A program made the position numbers and the translations under genes. Shown piece by piece: positions 10,811-22,449 of a stretch of 64,000 nucleotides of DNA. The notes below the pieces were generated by a model. It was given only the letters and a program-made list of their open reading frames with translations, was not told the DNA's origin and did no database searches. This DNA is from Apostichopus japonicus. Lineage: Eukaryota > Echinodermata > Holothuroidea > Aspidochirotida > Stichopodidae. The stretch is taken from contig NC_092564.1 of assembly GCF_037975245.1 (NCBI RefSeq), positions 3,641,984-3,705,983 on the forward strand. The letters are read 5' to 3'. How positions within the stretch are numbered: position 1 is the first letter of the stretch; every line of letters starts with the position of its first letter.

Positions 10811-13800
10811 ATGGAATTAGGATATTTAATTCCCGCATCTGAGGAGAGATATTTGATCGCAAATGATTCTACTAAAAGAGAGAAATGGCCCGTGTCGTTT
10901 TGGATTATTCTAAAGATTCTTGGAATGACTGACTCAAAAGTTGTGGACGACACATGGAAGTGCTTAAAATGCCGAGTGTGTGGATTACGTGCAAACAAGA
11001 GAGATACGTTTCACAATAGAACACAATTGGATAATTCAAACGTACGAAATAACTCTGTAACATGCAATGACAATGACGAAACTCAACCACTCTTAAATCA
11101 GCAAGATAAGAACGAAGAATGTGACGTTTGTGATACGCTCTGGTGGGATTTTCATCGCCAAACTGTTAAATACAACGAGAGAGATATTGGTAAGTTACAC
11201 ATGCATGTATTAGTATAGTCCCAGTAAATATATTTTACGGTCAGCGGCCACTAAGTATATTTTAAGGCCACGTGTCAGCAACGTTGTACAAAAAAGTGTA
11301 GTACCCCGTTTAATATATAAGTAATTAACGTCTTCGTTAATTAATTGTACCTTTTTCCATGTGTGTGATATTTAGCAGAATCCCTTTCTCGTAAATAAAA
11401 ACAAAACAAAGCTTATTCATGAAGGGCTATGGTTATTCTGCACAATTCTCTTTCAAATCGCTCTGCCCATCAAAATTCGCCTATAGGTGTGGTATGGTAT
11501 GAGCTATACAGTTTCGTTCTTAATAATTGAAGAAGAGGTAATTTGGAAGGAATCTTTAACACCTAAACATGTGTTTTCTAACTCGCTTTTTTCTCGCTCG
11601 GCGAAATTGCACAAGTAGAACCAAATAGGAAATCAATATCACATCGCGCGTATGTATGTATCTTCATATCGCGTGTTATGAGCGATCGTTTTAGCTTTAA
11701 TTCAGAGATAATAATATATGAATAACATAGATCACGCATGCGCATTAGGACCGATAGGACAGCGCCCTTTAAGAGCCCCTTTATATAATGTCATCCATTT
11801 TAGCAAACAAATTGAAGGGTTTTATTACGTGACCAGGGGCGTCAATCCGATTTGAAACGTGGGGGGGACGGAATCGATTCGAGTATTCCGGCCGTAAGTA
11901 CTATCTAAGCGGAGCGCCACCATCGGTTGGCGCGCAGCGTACAAGAAAATTTTTCTTCTGGCAGACCCCTCAGATTGTAGGAAACGGCATTTCCCGTGCA
12001 TTATGGCAGAAAGCACAACCCCTAAAATTGATAAAAATTTCCGGCAATTTTTTATTTTGGGAAATATTCTCGAAGGAAGTGATCGCCATTTATTCCTAAG
12101 TTTACCAATTCCTCGTCTTCCAGAAGCGCCCAACATTTAAGATATCGAAACATTTTCGTGTTGGCTGATCCATGATTACCGCCCATCAAGGGCGGCGGAA
12201 GCACTTTTAATCTGGGGGGGGGGGCACCGACATCAAAGGGCACTTTGCAGCCTTATATTTAGTACCCTTTACAACTCTTATTGTATTATCTTATTTGTGT
12301 ACACACATCACTCCATCAACGCCCCCCCCCCTCCCCTCTCAAGGAAAATATGCATACTAGCACTGCAATATCCAATGTGCAAATTGGGAAACAAGGAACA
12401 AGTTTTCTTTTGAGACAAAATGAGGCGAAATCATGCTAATTGCTAATGTAGGAATCTTCCGAATTAGAGTTTATTTCTTGTTAATATCTTAACAAATTTG
12501 TTTCATTCGAAATTGCTTTGAGTTTGACCCACAGAAATTCACTAAGAGTCAGAGGCGTAGCCAGGAGTTGCAAAGTTGTATGCACGACTATCTGAGCGGA
12601 GCGCACCATCGGTTGGCGCGGAGCGTAGTAGAAAATTTTTGGTTTTACAAACCCCTCAGATGGCCGGAAAAAGGCCCTTCCCGAGTGTTCATTCTGGTTC
12701 CCTGGCCTCTTGCTAACTTGAGACACCTCAATTTTTATGTAGAAAATGGGCACATTTTTAACCTGGGGAAAAGTGGGGGCACGTGCCCCCTGTGCCCCCC
12801 GGTTCCGCCGCCCTTACCGCCTATGCCCGTGAGAAGTGGTGACTGGTGAAGAAAAAGCCATGCCGTTTGAAAACATGGGCAGAAAAAGTGAAAGTAGCGA
12901 AACCTAAGGTAAAACGCGAGATAACGAAGTGATTATTTTCCAAATTAATTGAGACTGTATCAAACGCGAGCTTAGGACAAACATATTCAAAGGTAATGGC
13001 ATTACTAATCCCGATATGTCGTCTTTGAGGTGTGTGGAAAATCCGCAACGACCATCAAAGAGCAATTGAATATTTAGTCAACTTTTCCATTTCGAAAACA
13101 CTTTTTTTTTAAATTATGACAAAATTTTATGACACATTTGATTTTTTTTGGGGGGGGGGGCTGTCCCCCCGGGCCCCAATGGGCACGACGCCACTGACCC
13201 CAGGGCCTCAGATATAGGCCCATTACAGGGGTGGGCAACCTTTTGAATGAATGGGCCAGATTTTAGGAATAAAAGATTGACAGGGCCGCACCTAACCAAC
13301 GGCCTGCTGCTGATTTCAAACCTTTGATTCCGAGGACGTTCAAGCAATAGGTGTGTGTTCTTAATCTGTATTCACAAAACCATAATGTCAATACAGTCCT
13401 GTTGATAATTAATGGTGATAATAGACCAACCTGACAGCATCATAAGTGCAGATAAATTCTAAGCAGCTAGCTCGTTTTTGGTGATGATGCAAAATGATTG
13501 ATTTTTTTCCTTTTCTTGAGACATCTCACGGGCCGCAAAAAAATCACTGGCGGGCCGCATGTGGCCCGCAGGTCTATAGGAACGATGTCCCAAAATTTTC
13601 CGGGACATATAGGCGAAGGAAGCTATCCGCCGCGACTTTCTCGACTTTCTGTCCTGGGAGTCATACCACAAAATGGTGCATTTCCTCATACGCCATTATT
13701 AATAATTTAAATAACTAACTAATAAGGCACAGCCCATATCCGAGTTCGTATAGCGAACTTAGCGCAAATTTGGCGCCAGCATGTTAAACCAGGTTGCTAG

Positions 13801-16314
13801 GTCTACGAGAATACATTTACATGAAATTTGAAAACAAAGATAGCAAGACAAACAACTTTTATTATGTTTTCAGGACCTCACACATGCGCATGTATACTTA
13901 GAATATGTCCCATGTGAGTGGTGGCTAAAGTGATGAAGGCATGAAAATAAATCAGTGGTTGTTCGTTGGAGTCCTCAAGCAAGTTACCTCGGTTGCTAGG
14001 TGGATTTGCATCTGGTTATCTGGTGAATTCTGGTCGGAGCGTACTATGTAACCACCATGTACCCAGGGACGTAGGGGTGAAGTGGCTGAAAATCGGTTTT
14101 GAAGCCAGAAAATCCCAACTCCTGCTTTGTACCCCCCACCCTCCCGCTACTCGTCAACGATACGGTCAGTGTCAGTCAGAAAACCCAATCTTTCGCGACT
14201 GCACTTCTGTTACGAACTTGTTGTGATACATTTGTACCCACTGGCACTCATTTCAAAAACTTATTGCCCCCCCCCCCACCCCAACCAAATATTTTTATGA
14301 AATTCGGGCAATATGCTGATAGCTTTTTGGATAATTTGCAATGTGTTTTTTCAGTGGTTATACTGACATTATTATTACCCAACAATTATCACCAATACGG
14401 AAGGGTAATAAGACGAAAAATGATTGTATGCTATTTGCATGCGATGTAAAAACCGATGCATGCCTGTATGATATGCACATGATCATGTGTGATGCGCGCG
14501 AAAAATTCTGGTTATATTTTTCGGGCAAGTCGTTACAACCCCCCCCCCCCCACAAAAAAAATTGGGCTCCTACGCCTATGACGGTAGTTCTATTAGGCAT
14601 TTTTTGTAGTATTCAAAATCATAAGAAGTTTTGTACGGTGGAGTATAAGAATCGCGAGAAACAATTTCCCAAAGTGGCAAGGAAAACGTGGTAAATATGA
14701 CAGGTTAAAGGTCAATTTTGACCGAAATTTTTATAAAAATTTTAAGTCATGCACAATCACAGGGATACATGAAAAGGCCTAGATAGACTAGAGTGCGACA
14801 GTCGGAAATTCCGACTGTCGCACTCCAATTTTCCAACTAGCGTCAGTTTTACCATGGCTTGGGGGTGAGACACACCCACACCCCCTCTAACGACGTCCCT
14901 GCGCGGTGAATATGGAACACGATCACATGGTTCAGCCTCTGTTGAGCCATGGTGCTCCGTAGCCTTCTCTTCAAACGCCTCAAAGCACTAAAAGATCTCT
15001 CGGCTTCCGTCGAACTGGCGGAGGAGACGAGGAGCAACCGCAAGAGAGCTTCGACCTCACCAAACATAGCCCGTACCACTGGATTCATCAACTTGAATAT
15101 TTGTCTATACCCTTCAACCGACGACGAATGGAACTGGCCTCGAAATAAAGGCAGACTAAGCTTAAGATTGTTGGAGAGCTCAGGGTACCAACTCACGAGA
15201 TCTGGGTGGAATTCTCCATTCAGCAACATTGAGTGATATTCGAGGATATGAATCCTAAGATGTGTAAGCCCTCACCAAATAGAGCCACGACACTACTCTT
15301 TTTCCAAATGTGTGGGGGGGACATTTGATATTGTTTCCCCCATCCATCGAAATGTGGGGGGGACGTGTCCCCCCGTCCCCCCCTGGATTGACGCCCATGT
15401 ACGTGACCATTCACAGTGATTCGAAGAAAAAACGAACTACCAGAAAGCATGCAGATGGTATTACTTATGCAATTCCGGTTTTGACTTTTTCCCCATGCAG
15501 GTGCCAAGGTATGGTGTCACTACAGGAGCGGTGTCATGTCCTCGGTGATGTTGTCAATACTCCTTGCTATCAATGCATATTATCTTGGACTGACTTTGTA
15601 CACAACGTGGGCTGATTCCAAGCAACTTCTACATTTTATTAATCAATTTCCACTTATTGTGTGTCTGTCATTTTATCCTTTCGTGGTGCTCTGTTCCAAA
15701 CTGGACTATTATCCTTGTCTATTCTGGACTAGAACTTTCAACATTCGTTACATTGCTAAACGGGCACAATATGTGGACTGGAAGCATACAGGTAATCTGT
15801 TCCTCACTCGGGGTAAAGTCATCTCACATAAGACTGAAAGGGATCGCTATCAATTTACTCTCAGTGATACAAGAATCATTGGCTGAATAAAAGAGTAATG
15901 TAAATACATTAGCATTCAACAGTAACATTCATCAATAGATGGAGCGGTTCATATTATATTCATCTCCCAAAAGGGTAGTGCGTGCCCCTCGAGAAGACAT
16001 TGTGTAGAATCCTGGTCGAGGTTTACCTCTTGCCTCTTTTAACGGCGGCCTCCGTAGAGAACATGGTGGTAGCTAAACGCCCCCCTAAATGCATATATAA
16101 CTATATATAACTATATATATATATATATATCCATACTGATAATATAAAAGATAAACAAGCGAATATCTTTAACAACGACATACTGCTATATTTCGGAGTG
16201 GTCACCACTCCATCGTCAGGCAACTGTGACAGTTGCCTGACGATGGAGTGGCGACCACTCCGAAATATAGCAGTATGTCGTTGTTAAAGATATTCGCTTG
16301 TTTATCTTTTATAT

Positions 16315-16353
<39 letters not shown>

Positions 16354-17181
16354 AAAATTATTATTATTGTCATGTTCAATAAACGCAAACTTGAAAATAT
16401 TTACTTGTTTCGTATCTCTTTGATATAAAACTTTTTATTGTTTCGCTTTTCCTCCATAATAGGTCTTCCAGGGAAACCATTCCTCATTCTTTGCATCATC
16501 TGGCCCATCCTTGTAGCCACGTACCGAACTTACATCATGATGTTACACGACCAGTGTAAAACCCCAACCAAGGTCAACACCGTTTTCAGTTGTGTTTACT
16601 GTTTCGTTATGTTGATCACATGGTGTCTGTTCGCTTACATAATCTACTTCATCCGCCGTTCTTTTCATCGACAATTTCGCATTCTTCTGCTTTACATTAA
16701 CGATTATCAGGGGCAAATAGACCGCTGCCGAGATACCCTTCACAATGTACTGACTGAATTCAATTGCTTCCGAAGATTTTGTAATATATACGTTATGTGT
16801 ATGCTTCCCGTGCTTATTCTGGGCATAGTAACAAACATCACGTGGCAGTATACCCTCTTTGACGATTGGTCGAAAAAGAGTGACGCCACGAGTATACAAC
16901 TACACTTTGATTACTTGGGGTGGAACCTTATTTTGATGGGCTTCACTTTGGGAGTTATTGCGATAGGAGGATTCGATGTAAAGTACATTTGCGACGAATT
17001 CTACTCCAATATCTTGCAACTGCAATCGGAGCGGTATCCGAAATTCTGGAAGGAAATTATCCACCAGATAAGTATTGTGTCGAAAGAATCGAACGGAATT
17101 GTTATTTCTGTTTTATGTGCCGTTCTTGGTAGTTATATGACACTCCACTTGCAAGACCAGGATACAAGCTTTTTCTGTTGA
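10811..17181 (+). CDS. Gustatory-receptor-like (GRL) seven-transmembrane protein, three coding exons
   Basis: Coding exons are 10811-11189 (in an exon whose acceptor TTTGTCATTTCAG ends at 10803), 15501-15791 and 16463-17181 (stop TGA). Both junctions are phase 1 and join in frame, giving about 462 residues. The start is the first ATG of the exon. Exon 1 encodes a hydrophilic N-terminus with cysteine pairs (CLKCRVCG, CDVCDTLWWDF). Exon 2 encodes two hydrophobic helices and exon 3 five more, for seven in all. The C-terminus GSYMTLHLQDQD resembles the conserved TYhhhhhQF ending of the insect gustatory receptor superfamily, whose GRL relatives occur in cnidarians, echinoderms and other invertebrates. 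In insects these proteins are ligand-gated channels; the function of non-arthropod GRLs is largely unknown, so no ligand is proposed. A multi-helix protein of another family cannot be excluded. Intron 1 holds a 3.6-kb hAT element and intron 2 a 175-bp palindrome, yet the coding frame is intact, so the gene is probably functional. Confidence 0.75.
12187..12816. mobile_element. Short hAT-type element nested in the intron-1 transposon
   Basis: CAAGGGCGGCGGAA on the left and TTCCGCCGCCCTTA on the right form inverted ends. The flanking octamers CCGCCCAT (12179-12186) and CCGCCTAT (12817-12824) match at seven of eight positions, consistent with an older hAT duplication. G-runs follow the left end and C-runs precede the right end, as in other local elements. 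Inside, at 12550, is another left end (CAGAGGCGTAGCCAGG) followed by the dispersed hairpin repeat, so this copy itself received an insertion or is chimeric. Confidence 0.6.
13227..13585. mobile_element. Fragment of a hAT element of the CAGGGGTGGGCAACC type
   Basis: The left end CAGGGGTGGGCAACC and the interior phrase GCGGGCCGCATGTGGCCCGC match the well-known terminal and subterminal pattern of Charlie-like hAT elements in animals. The far end that should read GGTTGCCCACCCCTG is absent, so the copy is truncated. Its right limit is approximate. No coding capacity is visible. Confidence 0.6.
14791..14825. repeat. Perfect 17-bp-arm palindrome
   Basis: GAGTGCGACAGTCGGAA, one A, then TTCCGACTGTCGCACTC. 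The two arms match perfectly. It lies inside the intron-1 hAT element, just beyond the 3' end of the transposase remnant in element orientation. Confidence 0.9.
14849..15229 (-). pseudogene. hAT transposase C-terminal (dimerisation) fragment
   Basis: The frame encodes about 126 residues with the hAT C-terminal dimerisation signature: a hydrophobic stretch LLRLLLVSSASSTEAERSFS followed by ALRRLKRRLRSTMAQQRL and an H-I-H run. In the family this region carries part of the catalytic fold and mediates dimerisation. The N-terminal zinc finger (BED-type in many members) and most of the catalytic core are missing because the element end is only about 170 bp upstream. It resembles the vertebrate and invertebrate ZMYM6/Zbed-like hAT group. 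It is a transposon remnant and not a host gene. Confidence 0.8.
16097..16355. repeat. 175-bp near-perfect palindrome flanked by TA microsatellites (GRL intron 2)
   Basis: Positions 16141-16315 fold on a single central base at 16228 with 87-bp arms and only one visible mismatch, in the GGTCACC/GGCGACC region. Each arm contains the phrase TTGCCTGACGATGGAGTGG or its complement and GAAATATAGCAGTATGTCG. Poly-TA tracts flank both sides. The element occupies much of GRL intron 2 (15792-16462). The hairpin would form readily in the pre-mRNA. Confidence 0.9.
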
Positions 17182-17474
17182 TTGCCAGTTGTGAAACCCA
17201 GAAATGAAAGAAGAAACCCAATTGGCTTTGGCCGTTTCTTGCCAGATTGTACATGGAAACATTAAATCAACGTAACTGTTCAACTATACACAATATTAGT
17301 AAGCCGTGTTTGACCATTGTATTGAACTCAGTGATAAGTAAGATTCTTAAACTAATGTGGGCCTACTTAATATCAAGTAAATACAAGTTATACTTTTAGG
17401 AGTTTTTATTTTATTTTTACAAGGTACTTTCTACGACTTCTGTTGTCCTCCAATGACCATTGACCAAATGACCA

Positions 17475-17480
17475 AATAAA
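17475..17480 (+). promoter_or_regulatory. Candidate polyadenylation signal of the GRL gene
   Basis: An AATAAA lies about 295 bases after the GRL stop codon. It is the first canonical hexamer in the correct orientation after the gene that I see, which fits a short 3' UTR. Use of the site cannot be shown from sequence alone. Confidence 0.4.
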
Positions 17481-17481
17481 G

Positions 17482-20150
17482 CGATAGATCTACAAAGCCT
17501 TACTTTTGCAGTTATTGCGTTTACCAGGTTTTTAGACTTGGACTTATGTTGACCTCATTGACCTTAAAACTCCACCAATGTCGATATAATTATTGTAAGC
17601 ACCCAAGGGGAATCTACATAATGAGCCTATTCCATGTAGTATGAATTTCAACCAAGATTGACAGGCAGAGTAGATACATCCATACATACATAAATACACA
17701 GGCGACATACCCAGGGGCGTCAATCCGTCGTCACAGGTAGGGGGACGGAAATAATACAAACAAACAACATACATACAGCCATACGCACATACATATACCA
17801 TACAAACACACAAAAATACATATAATATATGCATGACTTAGAGCTCCCTTATAAAATCTGGTGCAGAAAGATGCTACTGGTATTAAATTAACTTAGTTGC
17901 TTTCTTCCCACGATGTTTTATTCTCTATTCCACCTCACTAATATATATAAATATTATACAAGAAATATATATATATACATATACAAGGCACAAGTTCTGA
18001 ATATGATACAAGATTGTCACAATTATTTTTTCAGTGTTGACCCTGAGATTACAGAGTATCTGCATGCACTTCATCTATCGAGCAACATATTCAACCTAAG
18101 ATGAGACTGTTATACTGATCTGAATAATAATTAAGTAAATTTTCTATGTTGTGTGTATCTCATACGGCCTTATAGTCTTACTGATAATACTGGGGAAATA
18201 TTGAATAAAATAGCCGCTTAAAACATTTCTCGGGCCACATATTCAAGAAACTGATCTAGGCTTGTATAAGTGTTGTATATGATCAAATCACATTGTAGCA
18301 TTTGTAAACAGTTTCGTACTTAATGCTATCTGCTAATCGAGCACTTTGTCATTGAAATATTATATATTATCCGTTCACTTGGCATATTTTCATGTATCAT
18401 TATGTAGATAAATGAAATACATTATGTACAACCCATGGTCCTTCTTTTACCAAGAGATTCGGATCGATGCCTCCCATCTGCTCGAAAATGATTGAATGCA
18501 ACATAAAAACTTCCGCTCATACACTTCTGTTATAAAACATCAAGCCAAAGAGCTCTTATATGACCTTTATATTTTTGAAGTCAAGTAGAACATTACTAGA
18601 TCCCATTGATGTCACTTATAGACTTATTAGTAGGGTAGAGGTCTATATGCACACAAACAATGAATTAAATAGAAAAAAATGGTTGCAGTACATATCAAAA
18701 AAATGTATAAATTAGAATGTTCACCAAAGCTGTTCTGGTCAGCTTAGCTTAATTTATTGTGTAAAATGAACTGAATTATTTTCCTATGTGCCGTTGGCCA
18801 AAAACGCTATACTCCGATTCTGATTAGCTAATTATCGAGGGTTCGGAAATAACAGTTTCAAGCTCCTAAAACATGCTTTCTGATCCTCAAGCCATATCTA
18901 TTCGAATTTGAAATTAGACGGTCGTGATGATTTTCTGTAATATTTACAGATTAAAAGACGCAATTTAAAACAAAAGATTAACTGTGATGTGACCCCAAAG
19001 CTAATAAGTAAACTTTTCAGCATTTCGGCCCATACAGCCCCAATAAGAAACCCGTATCGGTGCTCTGATTAGCAAATTAAAGGAGGAATGTAAATAATTT
19101 CTTTTTTAACGTCTGAAGCGATGCAGAAAATATGACAGCAATCTGATTTTATTTTTCCATGTATTAGGAATCAATCTTTGAAACAGGTGGAATTGTACGG
19201 TGTCTTAATAGGGATATACGTAGAAAAAAGTGTCCTCAATTCTCAAATTGTTTACTTCTTATCTCAAAATGTTGACTTTTAAAGTCCAAATTTTGAGATA
19301 AAAATTCCACATTTTGAGATTTAAGGACCCCCTTTATTCCCGATGTCCCTAATAAGCCACCGTAGAATGGAATACCTTTGAATTTTATAAATTCTTTCTC
19401 GCTGTGACCACGTATCGCTCCCACCCCCCCCCCCCACTAAGTTCATGTCGGGTAGCCCATTATTTCGTGCCTTGGATGTTGCGTTACGTTTCGGAAAATA
19501 ACCGTTTGCACATGGTTGACCCGTGACAATGGAAGCTGGTCAGTGATTCAGGCCTAATTATCAATAGCTATCCAGATGGTCGGGGCCGGGCGATCCCAAG
19601 CGCACCTTATTGGGCCAGTATCTATTGGCTCCCCGTTCGCCAGCAGGCTCACTACATACTACATCTAAGCTCTACCACCCAAATAAGCCTTGAAATAAAA
19701 GTAAAAAGGTTCAAACTTACCATTTTCTGCCAATGCTACAGCTATGCAACAGAATACATATGAACGTGTTGTATAGGTCTATCACTCAGACACTCTGTGC
19801 ATATTGTGTGTGTTAGATGGCACTCATATCGCGTGCTTGTGGCATAGCCAAATGAGCCATTTTGAATAGCGCATGCGGTACAAATCCAGCATTCAGGTAC
19901 AGAAATCTCAAACTTCATGTCAATTAACTGACTGAACTCACGATCTTTAAGGATTTTATATAGGGAGGAATATAAGAGTTGTAACAAATTATGACCCAGT
20001 ACAGGTAAGTGGTTTAATAATTTGCACAAGTAGGGGGACATTTGATATTGTGTCCTCCCATCTCAAAGAGTGGGGGGGGGGGGAACACGTCCCCCTGGTC
20101 CTCCAGGATTGGAGCCCATGGTGTGCGTGTGTGTATGTGAGTAAAACAAA
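17482..20150. other. Non-coding stretch with transposon-end scraps
   Basis: A lone hAT left end, CAGGGGCGTCAATCC, starts at 17712, and a diverged right end, GGATTGGAGCCCATG, stops at 20120. Their flanking octamers do not match, so I do not join them. CATA-type simple repeats occur near 17690-17830 and 17940-17990. A short inverted pair of ATCTCAAAAT/ATTTTGAGAT lies near 19260-19320, and a C-run near 19424-19436. No exon is supported. Confidence 0.45.
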
Positions 20151-20156
20151 ACATGT

Positions 20157-20290
20157 GTCGTGAACTCCTCCTAGACCGTAAGTCCGATCAAACTTGGTGG
20201 GTAGGTGCCTGACCATGTAAACTCATGAGTGTGATCGATGACGTCAAACGTCAAAATATCTACTAATTGGTTTTTACTTACTTCTGCTTT
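20157..20290. repeat. Dispersed repeat, CTCCTAGACC...CTTGGTGGGTAGGTG family, copy 1
   Basis: Shares with 40813-40965 and 41091-41235 a core of about 130 bp: CTCCTAGACC(G/C/T)TAAGTC, CAAACTTGGTGGGTAGGTG, GACCATGTAAACTC, then TGATGACGTCA and a TTGGTTTTTA-like tail. No coding potential. The family is dispersed and its class is unknown. Confidence 0.7.
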
Positions 20291-20354
20291 TCAACATGTA
20301 GGGAAGGCATTAAACCACACGATATGTAGAGAATGATGAGACAATGTTATTATT

Positions 20355-20417
20355 CTCATCATCATCATCATCGTCGCCGTCGTCGTCGTCGTCATCGTCA
20401 TCGTCATCATCATCATG
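20355..20417. repeat. CAT/CGT trinucleotide microsatellite
   Basis: Uninterrupted trinucleotides alternate between CATCAT and CGTCGT types. Similar tracts lie near 29672-29788 on the same strand. Confidence 0.9.
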
Positions 20418-20419
20418 GT

Positions 20420-21555
20420 TTAGTAGCCCTAGTTTAATGGCCAGCTCCGAAGAGTGAAATATCACTCAAGTTGGCCAGAATCGGAATGTTATTACGAATG
20501 GAACTTGTGACTGATAATCGGACCCAAACTGAGTGCTTATATCAACTAGTACGGTACTGTACTTGTTTGAAACAGTGAAGACAGTGGCATGTCTTTTTTT
20601 CAAAGTTTTTACATTTCTAATACTTTTTTGTTAAACAAAGAGAAGAAAAGAGTAATGATACAGTATAGTGTTTGTCAGTGGCGGTCTGTCAGTTATATTT
20701 AGTCAAAGATTTAGAATTGTAGCTAGGCTTGGACAAGACGTTTGTAATACTCTTTTTCTCACGTGCAACTGTACATGCCTCAGAGTCCGTTTCTGCCTAC
20801 AACGAAGTACTTGCCCAAATGTATTTTACATGCCCGAGGATCTGTCTGATACAAACATCTTGGACATTTCTCCAAAGAGAGGCATGAACTTATGCAAACC
20901 ACAAATCTTTATTCATACTAACCATGCATGTAACACCCGAAGGCTGGCTAAGATGGATCCCAATAACTATAGTTTTGGAAATTAATGTCAATGTGAACTG
21001 TTATTATATCGAAGAAAAATGGCGGCTTCGATAAACTGAGGAAAGCCACCAAAAAATGCAGTAGTAAATTTACAAATAATATTGAATAAAATGAATAATA
21101 TCGAATAGAATTGAATTGAATTAAACAGTTCACATTGTGCCACAAATAATTGCAACTGCTTAAAAGCAACCAGCTTGAACGCAACAAGCTCCACACCGAA
21201 AGCTATCGTTCATAAACTTATTGGTAATGTTCTTGATGGTCTCGAAAATGCCTTTCTTCTAATCGTTGAACTCCATATGACGTATAGCGAAAGGAATCGA
21301 TCTGGAGTAAAATCTAACCACAACAATACATACAAAACGCTGGAAAATACGATCTATGAATGTAAATGGAAGATTGCTTTACCCCAATATGTTTGCAATG
21401 AAAATGGTATTTTCTGTTATACAGGAAAAAATACATTTCACGGTTTCTAAAGTGCAGCAAGAAACGATACATTATGACTTCCGCTCTCAGTCGAAGTCGT
21501 GTATCTAGTGCAAAGATTTCATAGCAGATCGGAACGAAATACTAAACACACATAT
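20420..21555. other. Non-coding stretch, two unassigned open frames
   Basis: Open frames at 20668-20985 and about 21175-21450 on the plus strand have ordinary amino-acid composition, but I see no recognisable motif, convincing start context or paired splice phase. I leave them unassigned. Confidence 0.35.
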
Positions 21556-21795
<240 letters not shown>

Positions 21796-22148
21796 GTTGA
21801 GTTGGTTGCCCTCAAGAGATCTGTAGAAAAAGAAATAAAAAGAGATAATGAAATGTATACCACCATTTACGGAATTCAGCCAGCTGCAATTATGTTGTCC
21901 TCTTCATTAATATATTGATAAAAGTACTTATAATTTATCAAAAAAGGTAATTTGAAGTCAGTTATTTACATGATATTTTGCAACGTTATATCTTAATGAT
22001 ATAAGATAAGGTATTAAGGGCCGTATACCTGATGCATGTTGATGCCCCATGTATATATGAAGTTTTCGTAGCTACCAAAATTCCGAAAAAGTAATGATTT
22101 TTATCAACAAAACCAATCTAACGAATCAACTATACACTATACACACAT

Positions 22149-22218
22149 ACGTACACGTGCACGCACAAAACCTTTGCATCTAGTGAAACGATACGTAATC
22201 GTAGTCAAGTGCAGCCTT

Positions 22219-22251
<33 letters not shown>

Positions 22252-22260
22252 ATAAATATA
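22149..22260. repeat. Second copy of the 69-bp unit plus short TA tract
   Basis: Identical to 21556-21624 over 69 bp and followed by an interrupted TA microsatellite to about 22260. Pairing of the unit with TA in both places suggests the unit and the TA tract duplicated or inserted together. Confidence 0.9.
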
Positions 22261-22301
22261 ATGCACAGTAATTAAGGGGAACTGATAAACATACACGATT
22301 T

Positions 22302-22446
22302 TTAAATGATGAGTTTGTCAAAAGAGCCACTGTTGATTGCGGTAAAACGATTTGATTGCAGAAAAAGCATAGTGATTGTCAGCCTGGTTCTATTTGGTTT
22401 AATGATTGCAGCTGGCACCTCTGTGAGCTGATTGTCTGCAAAGTCC
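22302..22446 (-). pseudogene. Leucine-rich repeat exon fragment
   Basis: On the minus strand, an acceptor-like CATACTTAAG precedes a frame reading DFADNQLTEVPAAII, then LFLQSNRFTAINSGSFDKLI, then a stop. DNQLTEVPAAII and LQSNRFTAINSGSFDKL both fit the LxxNxLxxhxxxxFxxL LRR pattern. This is about one and a half repeats with a linker between them. It is not built like the phase-2 72-nt exons of the 46.7-58.8 kb gene and lies on the opposite strand. It could be an isolated 3' exon of another LRR gene or a remnant; I see no partner exon nearby. Confidence 0.5.
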
Positions 22447-22449
22447 CTT

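Larger units (their letters stand above)
11834..15399 (-). mobile_element. hAT transposon in GRL intron 1, with nested insertions
   Basis: The ends CAGGGGCGTCAATCC and GGATTGACGCCCATG are inverted repeats flanked by a perfect 8-bp duplication TACGTGAC (11826-11833 and 15400-15407). A minus-strand transposase C-terminal domain lies at 14849-15229, only about 170 bp from the right-hand end. Most of the transposase that should precede it is therefore missing, and the element is internally deleted. The remaining 3 kb contains other elements and fragments (12187-12816, a left end at 12550, 13227-13585, a right end at about 13197, and pieces at 14064-14580). The whole structure lies in GRL intron 1 and leaves the splice sites intact. 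Confidence 0.88.

Noticed and set aside
14064-14580. Bounded MITE between CAGGGACGTAGG and CTCCTACGCCTATG
   Set aside because: Ends are loosely inverted but the flanking 8-mers do not match; left as a fragment of the intron-1 island.
17712-20120. A 2.4-kb hAT element from the left end at 17712 to the right end at 20120
   Set aside because: The flanking octamers differ and the right end is diverged, so the pairing is unsupported.
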